From positions 1-62,259 of the IMG/VR virus record IMGVR_UViG_3300037193_002008: 62,259 nucleotides of DNA. One strand, written 5' to 3'. The DNA comes from a virus. The stretch's first letter is position 1, and every line of letters begins with the position of its first letter. This document shows, one piece after another, positions 54,450 through 62,259 of the stretch. The position numbers and the translations under genes were made by a program. Below the pieces are notes generated by a model. It did not search any database, had not been told where the DNA came from, and worked only from the letters and a program-made list of their open reading frames with translations.

Positions 54450-54749
54450 ATGCCCGACGGCCGCACCCCCGAACAGAAGACCGCCGACGACAACCTGACC
54501 GCCGCCGTCGAAGCGGTCGCTGAGGCGTACGGGTACAACCAGCCCGGGTTCATCAACAACGAATACCTGGTCGTGTTGCACCAGCGCGGCTGGGGCGACG
54601 ACGTCGACGACACCTACTCCAGTGTCGCCCTGCTGTACCGCGACGGCGGCCTGCCGTGGATGGCGATCATGGGGTTGCTGACCATGGCCAACCGGCGGGT
54701 ACGGCGGCTGTACGACCAGTGCATCGTCGAAGGCGACGACGAGCCATGA
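54450..54749 (+). CDS. Small hypothetical protein
   Basis: 99 aa. YLVVLHQRGWGDDVDD, then SVALLYRDGGLPWMAIMGLL suggests a conserved actinophage fold that I cannot name with certainty. ATGA overlap with the large terminase gene. Confidence 0.6.
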   Translation: MPDGRTPEQKTADDNLTAAVEAVAEAYGYNQPGFINNEYLVVLHQRGWGDDVDDTYSSVALLYRDGGLPWMAIMGLLTMANRRVRRLYDQCIVEGDDEP

Positions 54750-56773
54750 CGGTCATGTCGCGGATGGACCGACAGTTGCTTGAGGCGTTAGCGCGGAGGT
54801 TCGACCCGCCCGAGGAAGTGCCGGAAGAGGACGTCTTCGGCAAACTCGATTACGTTCCGACCCCGAAGCAGGCCGAGTTCCATGCCGCAACCGAGTTCTC
54901 CGTCCTGTTCGGCGGCTCGGCCGGCGGCGGCAAGTCCCGGGCCGTCACTGCCCATGCCCTTCGTGAATGCGTCCGCTACTCAGGCCTACGGGTCGGAGCG
55001 TTCCGACGCACCTACGGCGAACTGAAGGAATCCCTCCTCGCCGAACTTGCCGAACTCGGGTTCGGCCACGCCCTCGGCGCCCGCTGGAACGGCACCGAAT
55101 ACGAGCTGCGGTTCCCCAACGGGTCGCTGATCATGTTCCGGTACGCCGAGAACCTCACCGACGCCACCCGCCGCCAAGGCGGTCAGTACCAGCTCCTCAT
55201 CTTCGACGAACAGACCCTCATGTCACCCGAGGTCGTCCGGTTCCTCGAATCCCGCCTCCGGTCCGGCCGCCGCGACCTGCCTGTCCTCGGCGTACGCGCC
55301 ACCGCCAACCCCGGCGGTGTCGGCCACGGAGCCGTCCGCGACCGGTACATCGACCCCACCGAGTACGGCAAGAAGGTCGTCACCGACGTCCGAGGCCGCA
55401 CCGTCCGATTCATCCCGTCGAAGCTGTCCGACAACCCGCACGTCAACCCCGAGTACGCCATGGACCTCATGGCCCTCGATGAGCAGCAGCGTGCGGCGTT
55501 CCTCGACGGCAACTGGGACGCGTTCGCCGGGTCGATGTTCCCCAACCTGTCCCGCGACCGGCACGTCCTCCCGCCGGTCGAACTGCCGAACTCGTGGCCC
55601 CGCTACAACGGCATCGACTGGGGTTTCACCGCCCCGTGGGCTGTCCTGTGGGCTGCGGTCGACGAAGATGGCCGAGTCTGGATCTACCGGGAGATCTACG
55701 AGAAGCAGGTCGGTGAGGCCGACCAAGCGCGGAAGATCCTCGAAGCTGAGGCTGGGGAGCGGATACGGGCACGGTTCGCTGACGACGCCATGTGGGCGAC
55801 CCGTGGTGATGCGAAGCCGATCGCCGACGTGTACGCCGACAACGGCGTCGAGCTCACCAGGGCTGGCAAGGGCGTCGGGTCGCGGGTGCACGGCTGGCAA
55901 CGGTGGCGTTCCTATCTCGCCGAGGGTCCCGCCTGCGCCCATCACCGGTCGCTCGGATGGGAGACGTGCCCGAAGGTTCACATCTTCGACACCTGCCCCG
56001 AGCTGTTCAAGGAACTCCGCGACTTGCCGCACGCCGTCACTGGTGACCCTGAGGACGCCGACTCGCGGGCACCCGACCACGCCTGCGACGCCGGCAGGTA
56101 TCTGCTGACGAATCTTGACCAGCCACAGAACACCGACCTGTTCCCACCGCTGCTGTGGCGCTACTTCCGGCACGTGTCCGACGGGATGCTCGACTGCGGG
56201 GGACGCATCGCCAGACGCGTCGAAGGCTGGACGTACGTCACCGCCCACGTGCCCGACGGCACCGACGCCCCTGCCGAGTACACGGTTGCGGCGGCGTGGT
56301 GCCAGACGATCGGCGGGGACCTTCTCCTGCTGGACCTGCGCCGGGAGCGGCTCGGCGCGACGAGTGCCGCCGACCTGATCGGCCCGCTGTCCCGGACGTG
56401 GGGCGCGGACACGGTGTTCGTCACCAAGAAGCAGATCACCGACACGCTGCGCGCCGAGGCGAGCCGGGCGCGGTTCGGGATCACCCCGCTCGACGCCGGT
56501 ACCGACCTGTACGCGCGGGCGCTGACCGCGGCGAAGAAGGTTGCCGAGGGTGGCGTGTGGCTGCCGCAGGGCGCGGGCTGGGCGGAGCAGTTCCGTACGG
56601 ATGCGATGGCGTTCCCGCACTCGTCGCATCGTGGCTGCGTGGCGGTGCTGGCCCTGGCCGCGCAGGTTGAGACGACCAAGTGGCAGCCGCCCCCACGCAA
56701 CCCGGCCAATACGGCACCGCCCGACCGGTACGGCGACACCAGCGACCTCGACCTGCTCAACCTGAGCTTCTAG
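54746..56773 (+). CDS. terL: Large terminase subunit with extra C-terminal nuclease-like domain
   Basis: 675 aa, longer than usual (450-550). ATPase: Walker A GGSAGGGKS (residues 56-64), Walker B LLIFDE (150-155) with its catalytic Glu. RNase H-like nuclease: GIDWGF (Asp291), DDAMW (346-347) and DHACDAGRYL (444-448). A second block at about 485-640 has the shape of another terminase nuclease domain (LLLLDLRRERLG, GADTVFV, RALTAAKKVAEGGVWLP, AMAFPHSSH) but lacks the expected acidic residues. It would cut concatemers and pump DNA. ATG start, coupled to the gene before. Confidence 0.9.
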   Translation: MTVMSRMDRQLLEALARRFDPPEEVPEEDVFGKLDYVPTPKQAEFHAATEFSVLFGGSAGGGKSRAVTAHALRECVRYSGLRVGAFRRTYGELKESLLAELAELGFGHALGARWNGTEYELRFPNGSLIMFRYAENLTDATRRQGGQYQLLIFDEQTLMSPEVVRFLESRLRSGRRDLPVLGVRATANPGGVGHGAVRDRYIDPTEYGKKVVTDVRGRTVRFIPSKLSDNPHVNPEYAMDLMALDEQQRAAFLDGNWDAFAGSMFPNLSRDRHVLPPVELPNSWPRYNGIDWGFTAPWAVLWAAVDEDGRVWIYREIYEKQVGEADQARKILEAEAGERIRARFADDAMWATRGDAKPIADVYADNGVELTRAGKGVGSRVHGWQRWRSYLAEGPACAHHRSLGWETCPKVHIFDTCPELFKELRDLPHAVTGDPEDADSRAPDHACDAGRYLLTNLDQPQNTDLFPPLLWRYFRHVSDGMLDCGGRIARRVEGWTYVTAHVPDGTDAPAEYTVAAAWCQTIGGDLLLLDLRRERLGATSAADLIGPLSRTWGADTVFVTKKQITDTLRAEASRARFGITPLDAGTDLYARALTAAKKVAEGGVWLPQGAGWAEQFRTDAMAFPHSSHRGCVAVLALAAQVETTKWQPPPRNPANTAPPDRYGDTSDLDLLNLSF

Positions 56774-56801
56774 GGCGGCAGGCTGTGAGCGGGGGTGCAC
56801 G

Positions 56802-58961
56802 GTGACCGCGCCCACCTTCCGCCCACCAACCCGGCTCCTCGGCCACGTGTCGGACGCCTACTACGAGCAGATCCTCGACGACATTCTGGCCGACCTGCCG
56901 GCCGAACTTCAGTGGCCGCTGTCGGTCCGCACGTACCTGTCGTGCCAGCGGGACCCGACCGCATGGGCCGCGCTTCAGGGCTACGTCCTGCAACTGCTGC
57001 GAGCCACATGGCAACTCGACGGGCGGGGCTGCGACCCCGAGCTCACCAAGCTGGTCGCCGACGACATGGGGCTTCCCGTCGTAGGCGATGATGAGGCCGG
57101 CGCCGCCCGGACCCGGGGTGTGTCGTGGGATGAGCACCTACGCGCCGTGCTGTCGAACTCGCTTACGTTTGGACACTTCGGCTCGGAGCTCGGCGCCGAG
57201 ATTGTCGACGGTAAGGCCCGCCTCGTCACCCTCGCCGAACGCCCCGCCTCAACGATCACCCAGATCCACGTCGACCCGAAGACCGGCGCGTTCTTGGGCA
57301 TCACCCAGGACGCGGTCCGCCGGGACGGTAAGCCGCAGATCCCGGCCCGGCAGATGGCCTGGTACTGCAACCAGCGACAGGGTGCCCAGTGGCACGGGGT
57401 GTCCCTGTTCCGGCAGGTAGCGCAGATCGTCGCGATCAAACGCGAGATGATCCGAGTGCACGCCACGTCAAACCGGCGCTGGGGTATGGGTGTCCCCGTC
57501 ATGGAGGCCCTGCCGGGCACCGCACCGTCGCCCGAGCAGATGGTCCAGGCGCAACAACTGGCCGGCGCCGCCCGTGGCGGCGAGCAGGCCGGTGCGGCGA
57601 CTCCGCCCGGCTTCCAGTTGAAGCTCACCGGCATCTCCGGATCGTTGCCCGCGACACAGGACTTTTTGGCGTGGCTCGACCGGCAGATCCTCCGCGCCGT
57701 CCTGATGCCCCACCTGGAACTCGGGCAGGGCACCTCCGGCGGAGCCAGAGCCCTCGGCGAGGCGTTCATCGACAGCTGGACCCTCAGCCTTGAGGCTTTG
57801 GGATCCGCCGTTTGCGACGTGGCCACGAGGCAGATCGCCGCCCGGATCGTCGAATGGAACGCGGGCGACCAGACTCCCGTGCCCCGCGTGGTCGTGTCCG
57901 GGGTCGGCTCCCGCCGCGAGGTCACCGCCGAATCCCTCGCCCGCCTCCTCGACGCCGGTGCCCTGTCTTCCGACCCCGCCCTCGAATCGTGGGTGCGTCG
58001 CGAGTACCGGCTCCCGGAACGTGACGAGCCGGAAGGGCGTCCCGCGCCGCAGGGCCGCATCTTCGAGTCGGACATCACTTCGGGCACGATCACCCGTGAC
58101 GAGCGGCGGGCGCAGATGGGCCTGCCGCCGCTCGGCGACAAAGCCCCAGCCGTGCCGAACCCTGCCACCCCGACGACCCCGCCCGAGCCGAAGGTGGCGG
58201 CGAAGCGCAGCCGCCAGGCCGACGGGCAGTTGGCCCTGCCGATCGCTGCCGCAGCCGACGACGACGAAGCCGATCGGGTCCAACGCGACTACGACACCGC
58301 CCTGGCTGCCCTGCTCGCCGCGTGGCCGATGCTCGCCGCCCCGTTGGTCGGTGACCTCGCCGCTCAGGCTGCCGCTGCGGGTGTTAGCGGACTGACCTCT
58401 CTCGCCGCGTCTGTTGACACCGTCAACACGATCACGGCCAGCCTCACCCAGGCCATGGCCGACCTTGCCGACCGGTCCGCCGAACAGGTCGCCGCATCGG
58501 CACGGGCACACGGTGTGGACGTGCCACCGGCCGCCCCCGACGACGGGGCCCTCGCCGAGGTAGCCGCCGTCACCGCCGCCTTACTCGCAGCTCGGTACGC
58601 GACCGCCGCCGCCGAGCGGGCCCTGACCGCACCCGCCGACAGCATCTCCACCGCGGTACAGGCGGCGCTGACCGACATGTCGACCGCGACACGCGGCATG
58701 GTCGCTGACCGGCTCGGTGCGGCCCTGTCGACGGCGCAGGGCCACGGCCGGATGGTCGTCATGGCGGCCACCCCACCGCGCCTGCTGGTTGCTGACGAGT
58801 CGAACGACTCGGGCAGCCGCTGCGAGGCATGTGCCCAGGTTTCGGGGAAGACGTACCTGACGGTCGCCGAAGCGGCCGAGGACTATCCGACGTTCGCCGG
58901 TTACGTCCGCTGCGCTGGTGGCAGTCGCTGCCACGGGTTCCTACGAGCACAGTGGCAATGA
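56802..58961 (+). CDS. Portal protein with C-terminal MuF-like extension
   Basis: 719 aa, GTG start. Residues to about 440 fit a portal of the Mu gp29/DUF935 type: TWQLDGRG, GWHG-like QWHGVSLFRQV, FLAWLDRQILRAVLMPHLELGQG, and ALGEAFIDSW. A Pro-rich linker and an Ala-rich helical region lead to a C-terminal MuF-type capsid segment with two Cys pairs (CEACAQVSG and CAGGSRCHG). In other phages these are separate genes; here fused. The ring forms the DNA entry vertex. Coupled to the following small gene by ATGA. Confidence 0.8.
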   Translation: MTAPTFRPPTRLLGHVSDAYYEQILDDILADLPAELQWPLSVRTYLSCQRDPTAWAALQGYVLQLLRATWQLDGRGCDPELTKLVADDMGLPVVGDDEAGAARTRGVSWDEHLRAVLSNSLTFGHFGSELGAEIVDGKARLVTLAERPASTITQIHVDPKTGAFLGITQDAVRRDGKPQIPARQMAWYCNQRQGAQWHGVSLFRQVAQIVAIKREMIRVHATSNRRWGMGVPVMEALPGTAPSPEQMVQAQQLAGAARGGEQAGAATPPGFQLKLTGISGSLPATQDFLAWLDRQILRAVLMPHLELGQGTSGGARALGEAFIDSWTLSLEALGSAVCDVATRQIAARIVEWNAGDQTPVPRVVVSGVGSRREVTAESLARLLDAGALSSDPALESWVRREYRLPERDEPEGRPAPQGRIFESDITSGTITRDERRAQMGLPPLGDKAPAVPNPATPTTPPEPKVAAKRSRQADGQLALPIAAAADDDEADRVQRDYDTALAALLAAWPMLAAPLVGDLAAQAAAAGVSGLTSLAASVDTVNTITASLTQAMADLADRSAEQVAASARAHGVDVPPAAPDDGALAEVAAVTAALLAARYATAAAERALTAPADSISTAVQAALTDMSTATRGMVADRLGAALSTAQGHGRMVVMAATPPRLLVADESNDSGSRCEACAQVSGKTYLTVAEAAEDYPTFAGYVRCAGGSRCHGFLRAQWQ

Positions 58962-59164
58962 CCGATCACGACTACCTGTCGACCGCCTGCCTGCACGGCC
59001 GCCACGGCTACTGCGCGGCGCCGACAGTGACCCGCGACGGCGAGTGGGCGACCGTCGGGCCGAGTTACAGCAGCCGACGCGACGAACTGAAAGCCCCGGC
59101 CAGGTGCAAGTTCTGCGACGCCCCATGCCGATGCGACTGCCATGCGGGGGTGACCGGTGCCTGA
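58958..59164 (+). CDS. Small Cys/His zinc protein
   Basis: 68 aa. CLHGRHGYC, CKFCDAPC and CDCH give a probable zinc cluster. ATGA overlap with the portal gene and an 8-bp overlap with the protease/scaffold gene. Role unknown; small Cys proteins here are common in actinophages. Confidence 0.65.
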   Translation: MTDHDYLSTACLHGRHGYCAAPTVTRDGEWATVGPSYSSRRDELKAPARCKFCDAPCRCDCHAGVTGA

Positions 59165-61019
59165 ACTGACTCGCCGTGACGGTGTAGAACTTGCAAGATC
59201 GGGCGTCTGGGATCTCAGCACCGGAATTTGGCGGGCCGAACCCGGTGACTTCGCTGCCGCGATCGCCGCGACTACTTGTCCGGCGGTGGACCGGCCGTAC
59301 CTCCGCCTCGGCCACTCTGACCCGAGATTCCCGCTCGTCGCTGAACCCCCGACGGGCGACGGCGAGCCCGCCATCGGCTGGATCGACAATCTGCGCGTCG
59401 CGGATGGCGGCAACACGCTGGTCGGAGACTGGGTCGAAATTCCCGACTGGTTGAACAGTGTCGCCGCATCGGCCTACCCGAGGCGGTCGGTGGAAGGCGC
59501 CTACAACAGGCGCTGTGCTCTCGGCCACACCCATCCGTTCGTGCTGGATGGCTTAGCGCTGCTCGGCGTGACGCGTCCGGGTGTCGGCACCTTGAAGCCG
59601 ATCGGTGGCCTTGACGACGTGCGCCGCCTGTTCGCCCCGGCGGTTGCCGCATCGTCGGATGAGGTGCGGATCGCGGCCAGCATCCCCGGCCCGGACGTCG
59701 CCGCAGCGGACGGCAAGCGTGGCGACGCGGAGCAACTGAAGCGTTTCTGGACGTTCGGCCGGGGCGGGATCGAACTGATCAAGTGGCAGCCGCAAGAGGG
59801 TTCGTTCGACCGGTGTGTCCGCGCCATTCATGAGCACGTGCCGACGATGGCCGACCCCGAAGGCTACTGCGCAACTCTGTACCGCCGTGTCCACGGGGAG
59901 TGGCCGGGTCGGCGCAAGCGTGACGACGACAGGGTCGCCGCTTCCGATGATGGAGGTTCCATGCCCAACCCCCAACCGTCGCTGGCGGACCGGGTCCGCG
60001 AAGCATGGAACGCTTCTGGGGCGCCTTTCTCGCAGCACGTGCACCAAGTGCGCGGATCGACGGCGATCGTGCTGGACGAGGCCGACCGATCTTTTTGGCG
60101 GATCCCGGTCGTGGTCGTCGACGGCGGCGACATCAAATTCGGTGAGCGTGAACGGGTCATGCCGGACTTCGTCGACTTCGACGAGTCGCTGATCGCCGCG
60201 TCGATAACGTTCGCCACGCGGGAGGAGTCCCGCCCATCGAACTGGACGCCCGCCACTGAGGTTGCGGCGGAACTCGACTGGCGGATGCGTGAGGGTGTCG
60301 CTGCGACGGTCCTCGACTCGCCCAGCCCGATCGAGCAGCAACCACCGAACCCCATCCAACCGGTCGAGCCGCCGCCGCCAGCGACACCACCGACCGAAGA
60401 GGAACCCCAGACGCCGCCTGACGAGGGCGGCGTTCCTGTTTCCACACCCGAGCAGACTCCCGGCGCCGAGCCGGAGCAGGAAGCAGTACCTACCGATCCG
60501 GAAGGAGACGGCCCCGTGTCGACTCTGAGCACAGATGTGCGCTCGCGGCTCGGCCTGGCTGAAGACGTCGACGACGCTGCCGTGGTGGCCGCGTTGGACG
60601 CGCTCAAGCAGAAGGCTGAGACGCCGCCGCAGCCCACCCCCGAGCAGGTCGCCGCGTCGGCCGCCTCTGAGCGGGAGAAGGACGAGCTCCGCAAGGAGGT
60701 CCAGGTCCTCGCCTCGCAGATGCAGACCGTGACCGCCGAACTCGCCGCCGCGAAGGCCGAGAAGGCGGCGGTGGTGAAGGCGTCCATCATCCAGGACGCC
60801 ATCGACACCGGCCGGATCACTCCGGCGGACCGGGAGCGGTGGGAGAAGGACTACGACGACGCCCCGGCGGTCGTGACCCGCGTCATTGCGTCGTTCGCCC
60901 CGTACTCGGCTGTTCCGCTCGCCGCGGCCGGCTACACCGGCACCGGCGAGGAAGCCACCGACCTCGACGTCGGCGGTACGGACTACAACCGCCTCTTCGG
61001 CATCAAGGAGAGTGCGTGA
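59157..61019 (+). CDS. Head maturation protease / scaffold polyprotein (Mu gpI-like)
   Basis: 620 aa, GTG start. The N-terminal 180 residues match a Mu-type head protease (LRLGHSDPRF, GWIDNLRVADGGNTLVGDWVEIP, YPRRSVEGAY). A Pro-rich linker at about 395-450 leads to a C-terminal coiled coil (residues about 495-545) typical of scaffold. Two internal in-frame starts with strong ribosome sites, ATG at 59961 and GTG at 60516, could yield shorter scaffold products. It processes and shapes the procapsid. It follows the portal gene and precedes decoration and capsid genes. Confidence 0.8.
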   Translation: MPELTRRDGVELARSGVWDLSTGIWRAEPGDFAAAIAATTCPAVDRPYLRLGHSDPRFPLVAEPPTGDGEPAIGWIDNLRVADGGNTLVGDWVEIPDWLNSVAASAYPRRSVEGAYNRRCALGHTHPFVLDGLALLGVTRPGVGTLKPIGGLDDVRRLFAPAVAASSDEVRIAASIPGPDVAAADGKRGDAEQLKRFWTFGRGGIELIKWQPQEGSFDRCVRAIHEHVPTMADPEGYCATLYRRVHGEWPGRRKRDDDRVAASDDGGSMPNPQPSLADRVREAWNASGAPFSQHVHQVRGSTAIVLDEADRSFWRIPVVVVDGGDIKFGERERVMPDFVDFDESLIAASITFATREESRPSNWTPATEVAAELDWRMREGVAATVLDSPSPIEQQPPNPIQPVEPPPPATPPTEEEPQTPPDEGGVPVSTPEQTPGAEPEQEAVPTDPEGDGPVSTLSTDVRSRLGLAEDVDDAAVVAALDALKQKAETPPQPTPEQVAASAASEREKDELRKEVQVLASQMQTVTAELAAAKAEKAAVVKASIIQDAIDTGRITPADRERWEKDYDDAPAVVTRVIASFAPYSAVPLAAAGYTGTGEEATDLDVGGTDYNRLFGIKESA

Positions 61020-61378
61020 TGGCCGAGTACGCCCCGCTGTTCATGCCCGGTGATGTCATCACCTGCGTGACGAGTGCCGCTGTCACCGGTGGCCGGCTCG
61101 TCGAGGTGTCCGGCAACGGCACCGTCGCTCACGCCGGTGCGGCGTCCGCGAAGGTGATCGGCGTTGCCGCGTTCGACGCCGCGTCCGGCACCAACGTGTC
61201 CGTCCACGGCCGCGGCCAGGTGCACGTGTCGACCGCAGCCGGTGCGATCACCGCCGGGGACCGGGTCAACGCCGCCGCGACCGGAACTGTCGCGACGGGT
61301 GTCGCGGCCCTCACCAACATCGGGATCGCGATGACCACGGCCGCCGACACGGCGCTCGTTACCTGGATGGAGGTGTAG
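61019..61378 (+). CDS. Capsid decoration protein, DUF2190-like
   Basis: 119 aa in a TGATG overlap with the scaffold stop. Beta-rich, Ala/Gly/Thr/Val with pattern YAPLFMPGDVITCVTS, GRLVEVSG, AASAKVIGVAAFDA, GDRVNAAATG, as in capsid cement proteins. It would stabilise the head surface. The next gene begins 4 bp after the stop. Confidence 0.75.
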   Translation: MAEYAPLFMPGDVITCVTSAAVTGGRLVEVSGNGTVAHAGAASAKVIGVAAFDAASGTNVSVHGRGQVHVSTAAGAITAGDRVNAAATGTVATGVAALTNIGIAMTTAADTALVTWMEV

Positions 61379-61382
61379 TTCG

Positions 61383-62259
61383 ATGCCCGTTGCATACCCT
61401 CCGGCCCCGGCGACGCTGACCGGCGACCTGCTCACGATCAACCGGTGGCTGCAGAACCCGGCGGTTCTGACCCGTCGGCTGCAGGCGCTGTCGGACATCG
61501 GCTTCGTCGCCGACGTTCTACTGCCTCGCAAGGCGCGTGTCTCGGGTGGCGGTGTCGCCTACGAGATCGACGAGCCGCTGTTCACCGACCGGGAGATCAC
61601 CGCTGTCGCGCCCGGGTCGGAGTACCCGCGTGCGCTGCCGGCGACCGGTCAGGCCGCGTTGGCGTACGTGTCCAAGTGGGGCCAGAAGACCGAGCTGACC
61701 GACGAGCGGATCAAGCGGTCGTTGCCGATGGGTTCGGCGATCGACTGGGCGTTGCGGAAGGTCGTCAACACGGTCGTCCGGAAGGTTGACCGGCTGGCGA
61801 TCGCGACGATCGCATCGGCGGTCACGGCGACGACGACGGGTACCGACTGGACGAACGAGACCGCATCGCGGATTCTGCTGGACATCGAGACGGCGAAGGC
61901 CGAGGTGTCCGATCTGGAGATGGGCTACGAGCCCGACATGATCCTCATGTCGAACATCAAGTACGCGCACCTCGCGTCCGACGACAAGATCGCCACGCTG
62001 CGACGTCGTGAGTCGACGGACAACCCGGTGTACGGCGGCACCATCGAGACGATCGCCGACCTGAAGGTGGTCAAGACGCCACTGGGGAACCTGCCCGGCG
62101 GTCTCGACGACGTGTGGATCTTGGACTCGCGGGTCCTCGGAGCCATGGCCGACGAACCGGACCTCGACCCCGGCTACGCCGTCGCCGACAACGGTGTCCA
62201 GGTCCAGACGGACCGCGTGAAGGATCGTGACGTGTGGGCCCTGTGGGGCCGCCGGATCA
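61383..62259 (+). CDS. Major capsid protein (HK97 fold), partial
   Basis: At least 292 residues, cut by the window edge. HK97-like features: an N-terminal helical segment (LLTINRWLQNPAVLTRRLQAL), beta-hairpin EITAVAPGSEYPR, long spine helix (KWGQKTELTDERIKRSLPMG), and a P-domain-like segment (MILMSNIKYAHLAS). Length and location after decoration support it. The missing C-terminus would complete the A domain. Confidence 0.8.
   Translation, partial: MPVAYPPAPATLTGDLLTINRWLQNPAVLTRRLQALSDIGFVADVLLPRKARVSGGGVAYEIDEPLFTDREITAVAPGSEYPRALPATGQAALAYVSKWGQKTELTDERIKRSLPMGSAIDWALRKVVNTVVRKVDRLAIATIASAVTATTTGTDWTNETASRILLDIETAKAEVSDLEMGYEPDMILMSNIKYAHLASDDKIATLRRRESTDNPVYGGTIETIADLKVVKTPLGNLPGGLDDVWILDSRVLGAMADEPDLDPGYAVADNGVQVQTDRVKDRDVWALWGRRI

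Noticed and set aside
1-62259. CRISPR arrays, transposases and insertion sequences
   Set aside because: No regularly spaced direct repeats with unique spacers and no transposase-like protein were found; the repeats present are operators, arm sites or candidate origins.

Overview
The window is about 62 kb of high-GC DNA carrying a temperate actinobacteriophage genome, or the same element as a prophage copy cut out of its host context. It breaks off inside the major capsid gene at the right edge. Three things point to a sporulating actinomycete host of the Streptomyces or Micromonospora type. Starts are often GTG, with ATGA or GTGA overlaps. Several promoters look leaderless. The phage also carries WhiB-, SsgA- and DUF397-family genes, families typical of differentiating actinomycetes. 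It is temperate: a tyrosine integrase lies next to an attP made of the 3' half of a tRNA-Ser(UGA) gene, with repressor, Cro-like and excisionase-like genes nearby. I see no complete tRNA or rRNA gene and no CRISPR array.

Layout. 0-0.9 kb: a divergent pair of Xre-type genes around four GTGCAC sites. 1.0-2.7 kb: a DUF3987 replication protein followed by an AT-rich stretch bracketed by a perfect 19-bp inverted repeat, a candidate origin. 2.8-13.2 kb: a long rightward operon of small accessory genes, with a PP-loop enzyme, an RNA ligase overlapping a HEPN-family gene, and a secreted NlpC/P60 peptidase. 14.3-19.25 kb: a leftward operon of small unknown genes ending in a GIY-YIG gene and a ribbon-helix-helix-like gene. 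19.3-22.8 kb: a rightward operon of tiny unknowns. 22.9-27.4 kb: the lysogeny module with a GntR regulator, attP, integrase, excisionase-like protein, membrane protein, Xre repressor and a divergent HTH gene. 27.4-35.7 kb: a GIY-YIG protein, an SsgA-family protein and the recombination set (RecE-like nuclease, RecT, DnaQ-like exonuclease, RusA, SLOG protein). 36.1-42.1 kb: a HAD-like protein, lipoprotein, ASCH protein and a run of regulators (two Cys/HTH proteins, Xre, WhiB, LuxR-type HTH). 42.3-45.6 kb: structured RNA, a cytosine-C5 methyltransferase and a self-contained RHH operon. 45.7-48.4 kb: a third GIY-YIG protein and a RepA/KaiC-like ATPase followed by an iteron-like array. 48.4-62.26 kb: tiny Zn and membrane proteins, then the late head genes: small terminase, large terminase, portal-MuF fusion, protease/scaffold, decoration protein and partial major capsid protein.

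How the parts work together. Lysogeny is probably set by the 26.7-27.4 kb repressor region; related TGC-rich palindromes occur at the excisionase promoter and the divergent early promoter. At least five further divergent gene pairs have their own palindromic operators. Several of these promoters place a -10 box 6-7 nt before the start codon. Replication seems to have two modules with the same plan, an ATPase gene followed directly by short repeats and a hairpin. The RecE/RecT/RusA/exonuclease set would support recombination. The late genes follow the usual HK97-type head order.

Strongest leads: the RNA ligase-HEPN pair, the phage SsgA-family gene, a large terminase with a second, apparently dead nuclease domain, a compact promoter-hairpin-terminator unit near 52.4 kb that could be a small RNA, and the two repeat arrays that may be origins. 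All protein assignments rest on motif recognition by eye.
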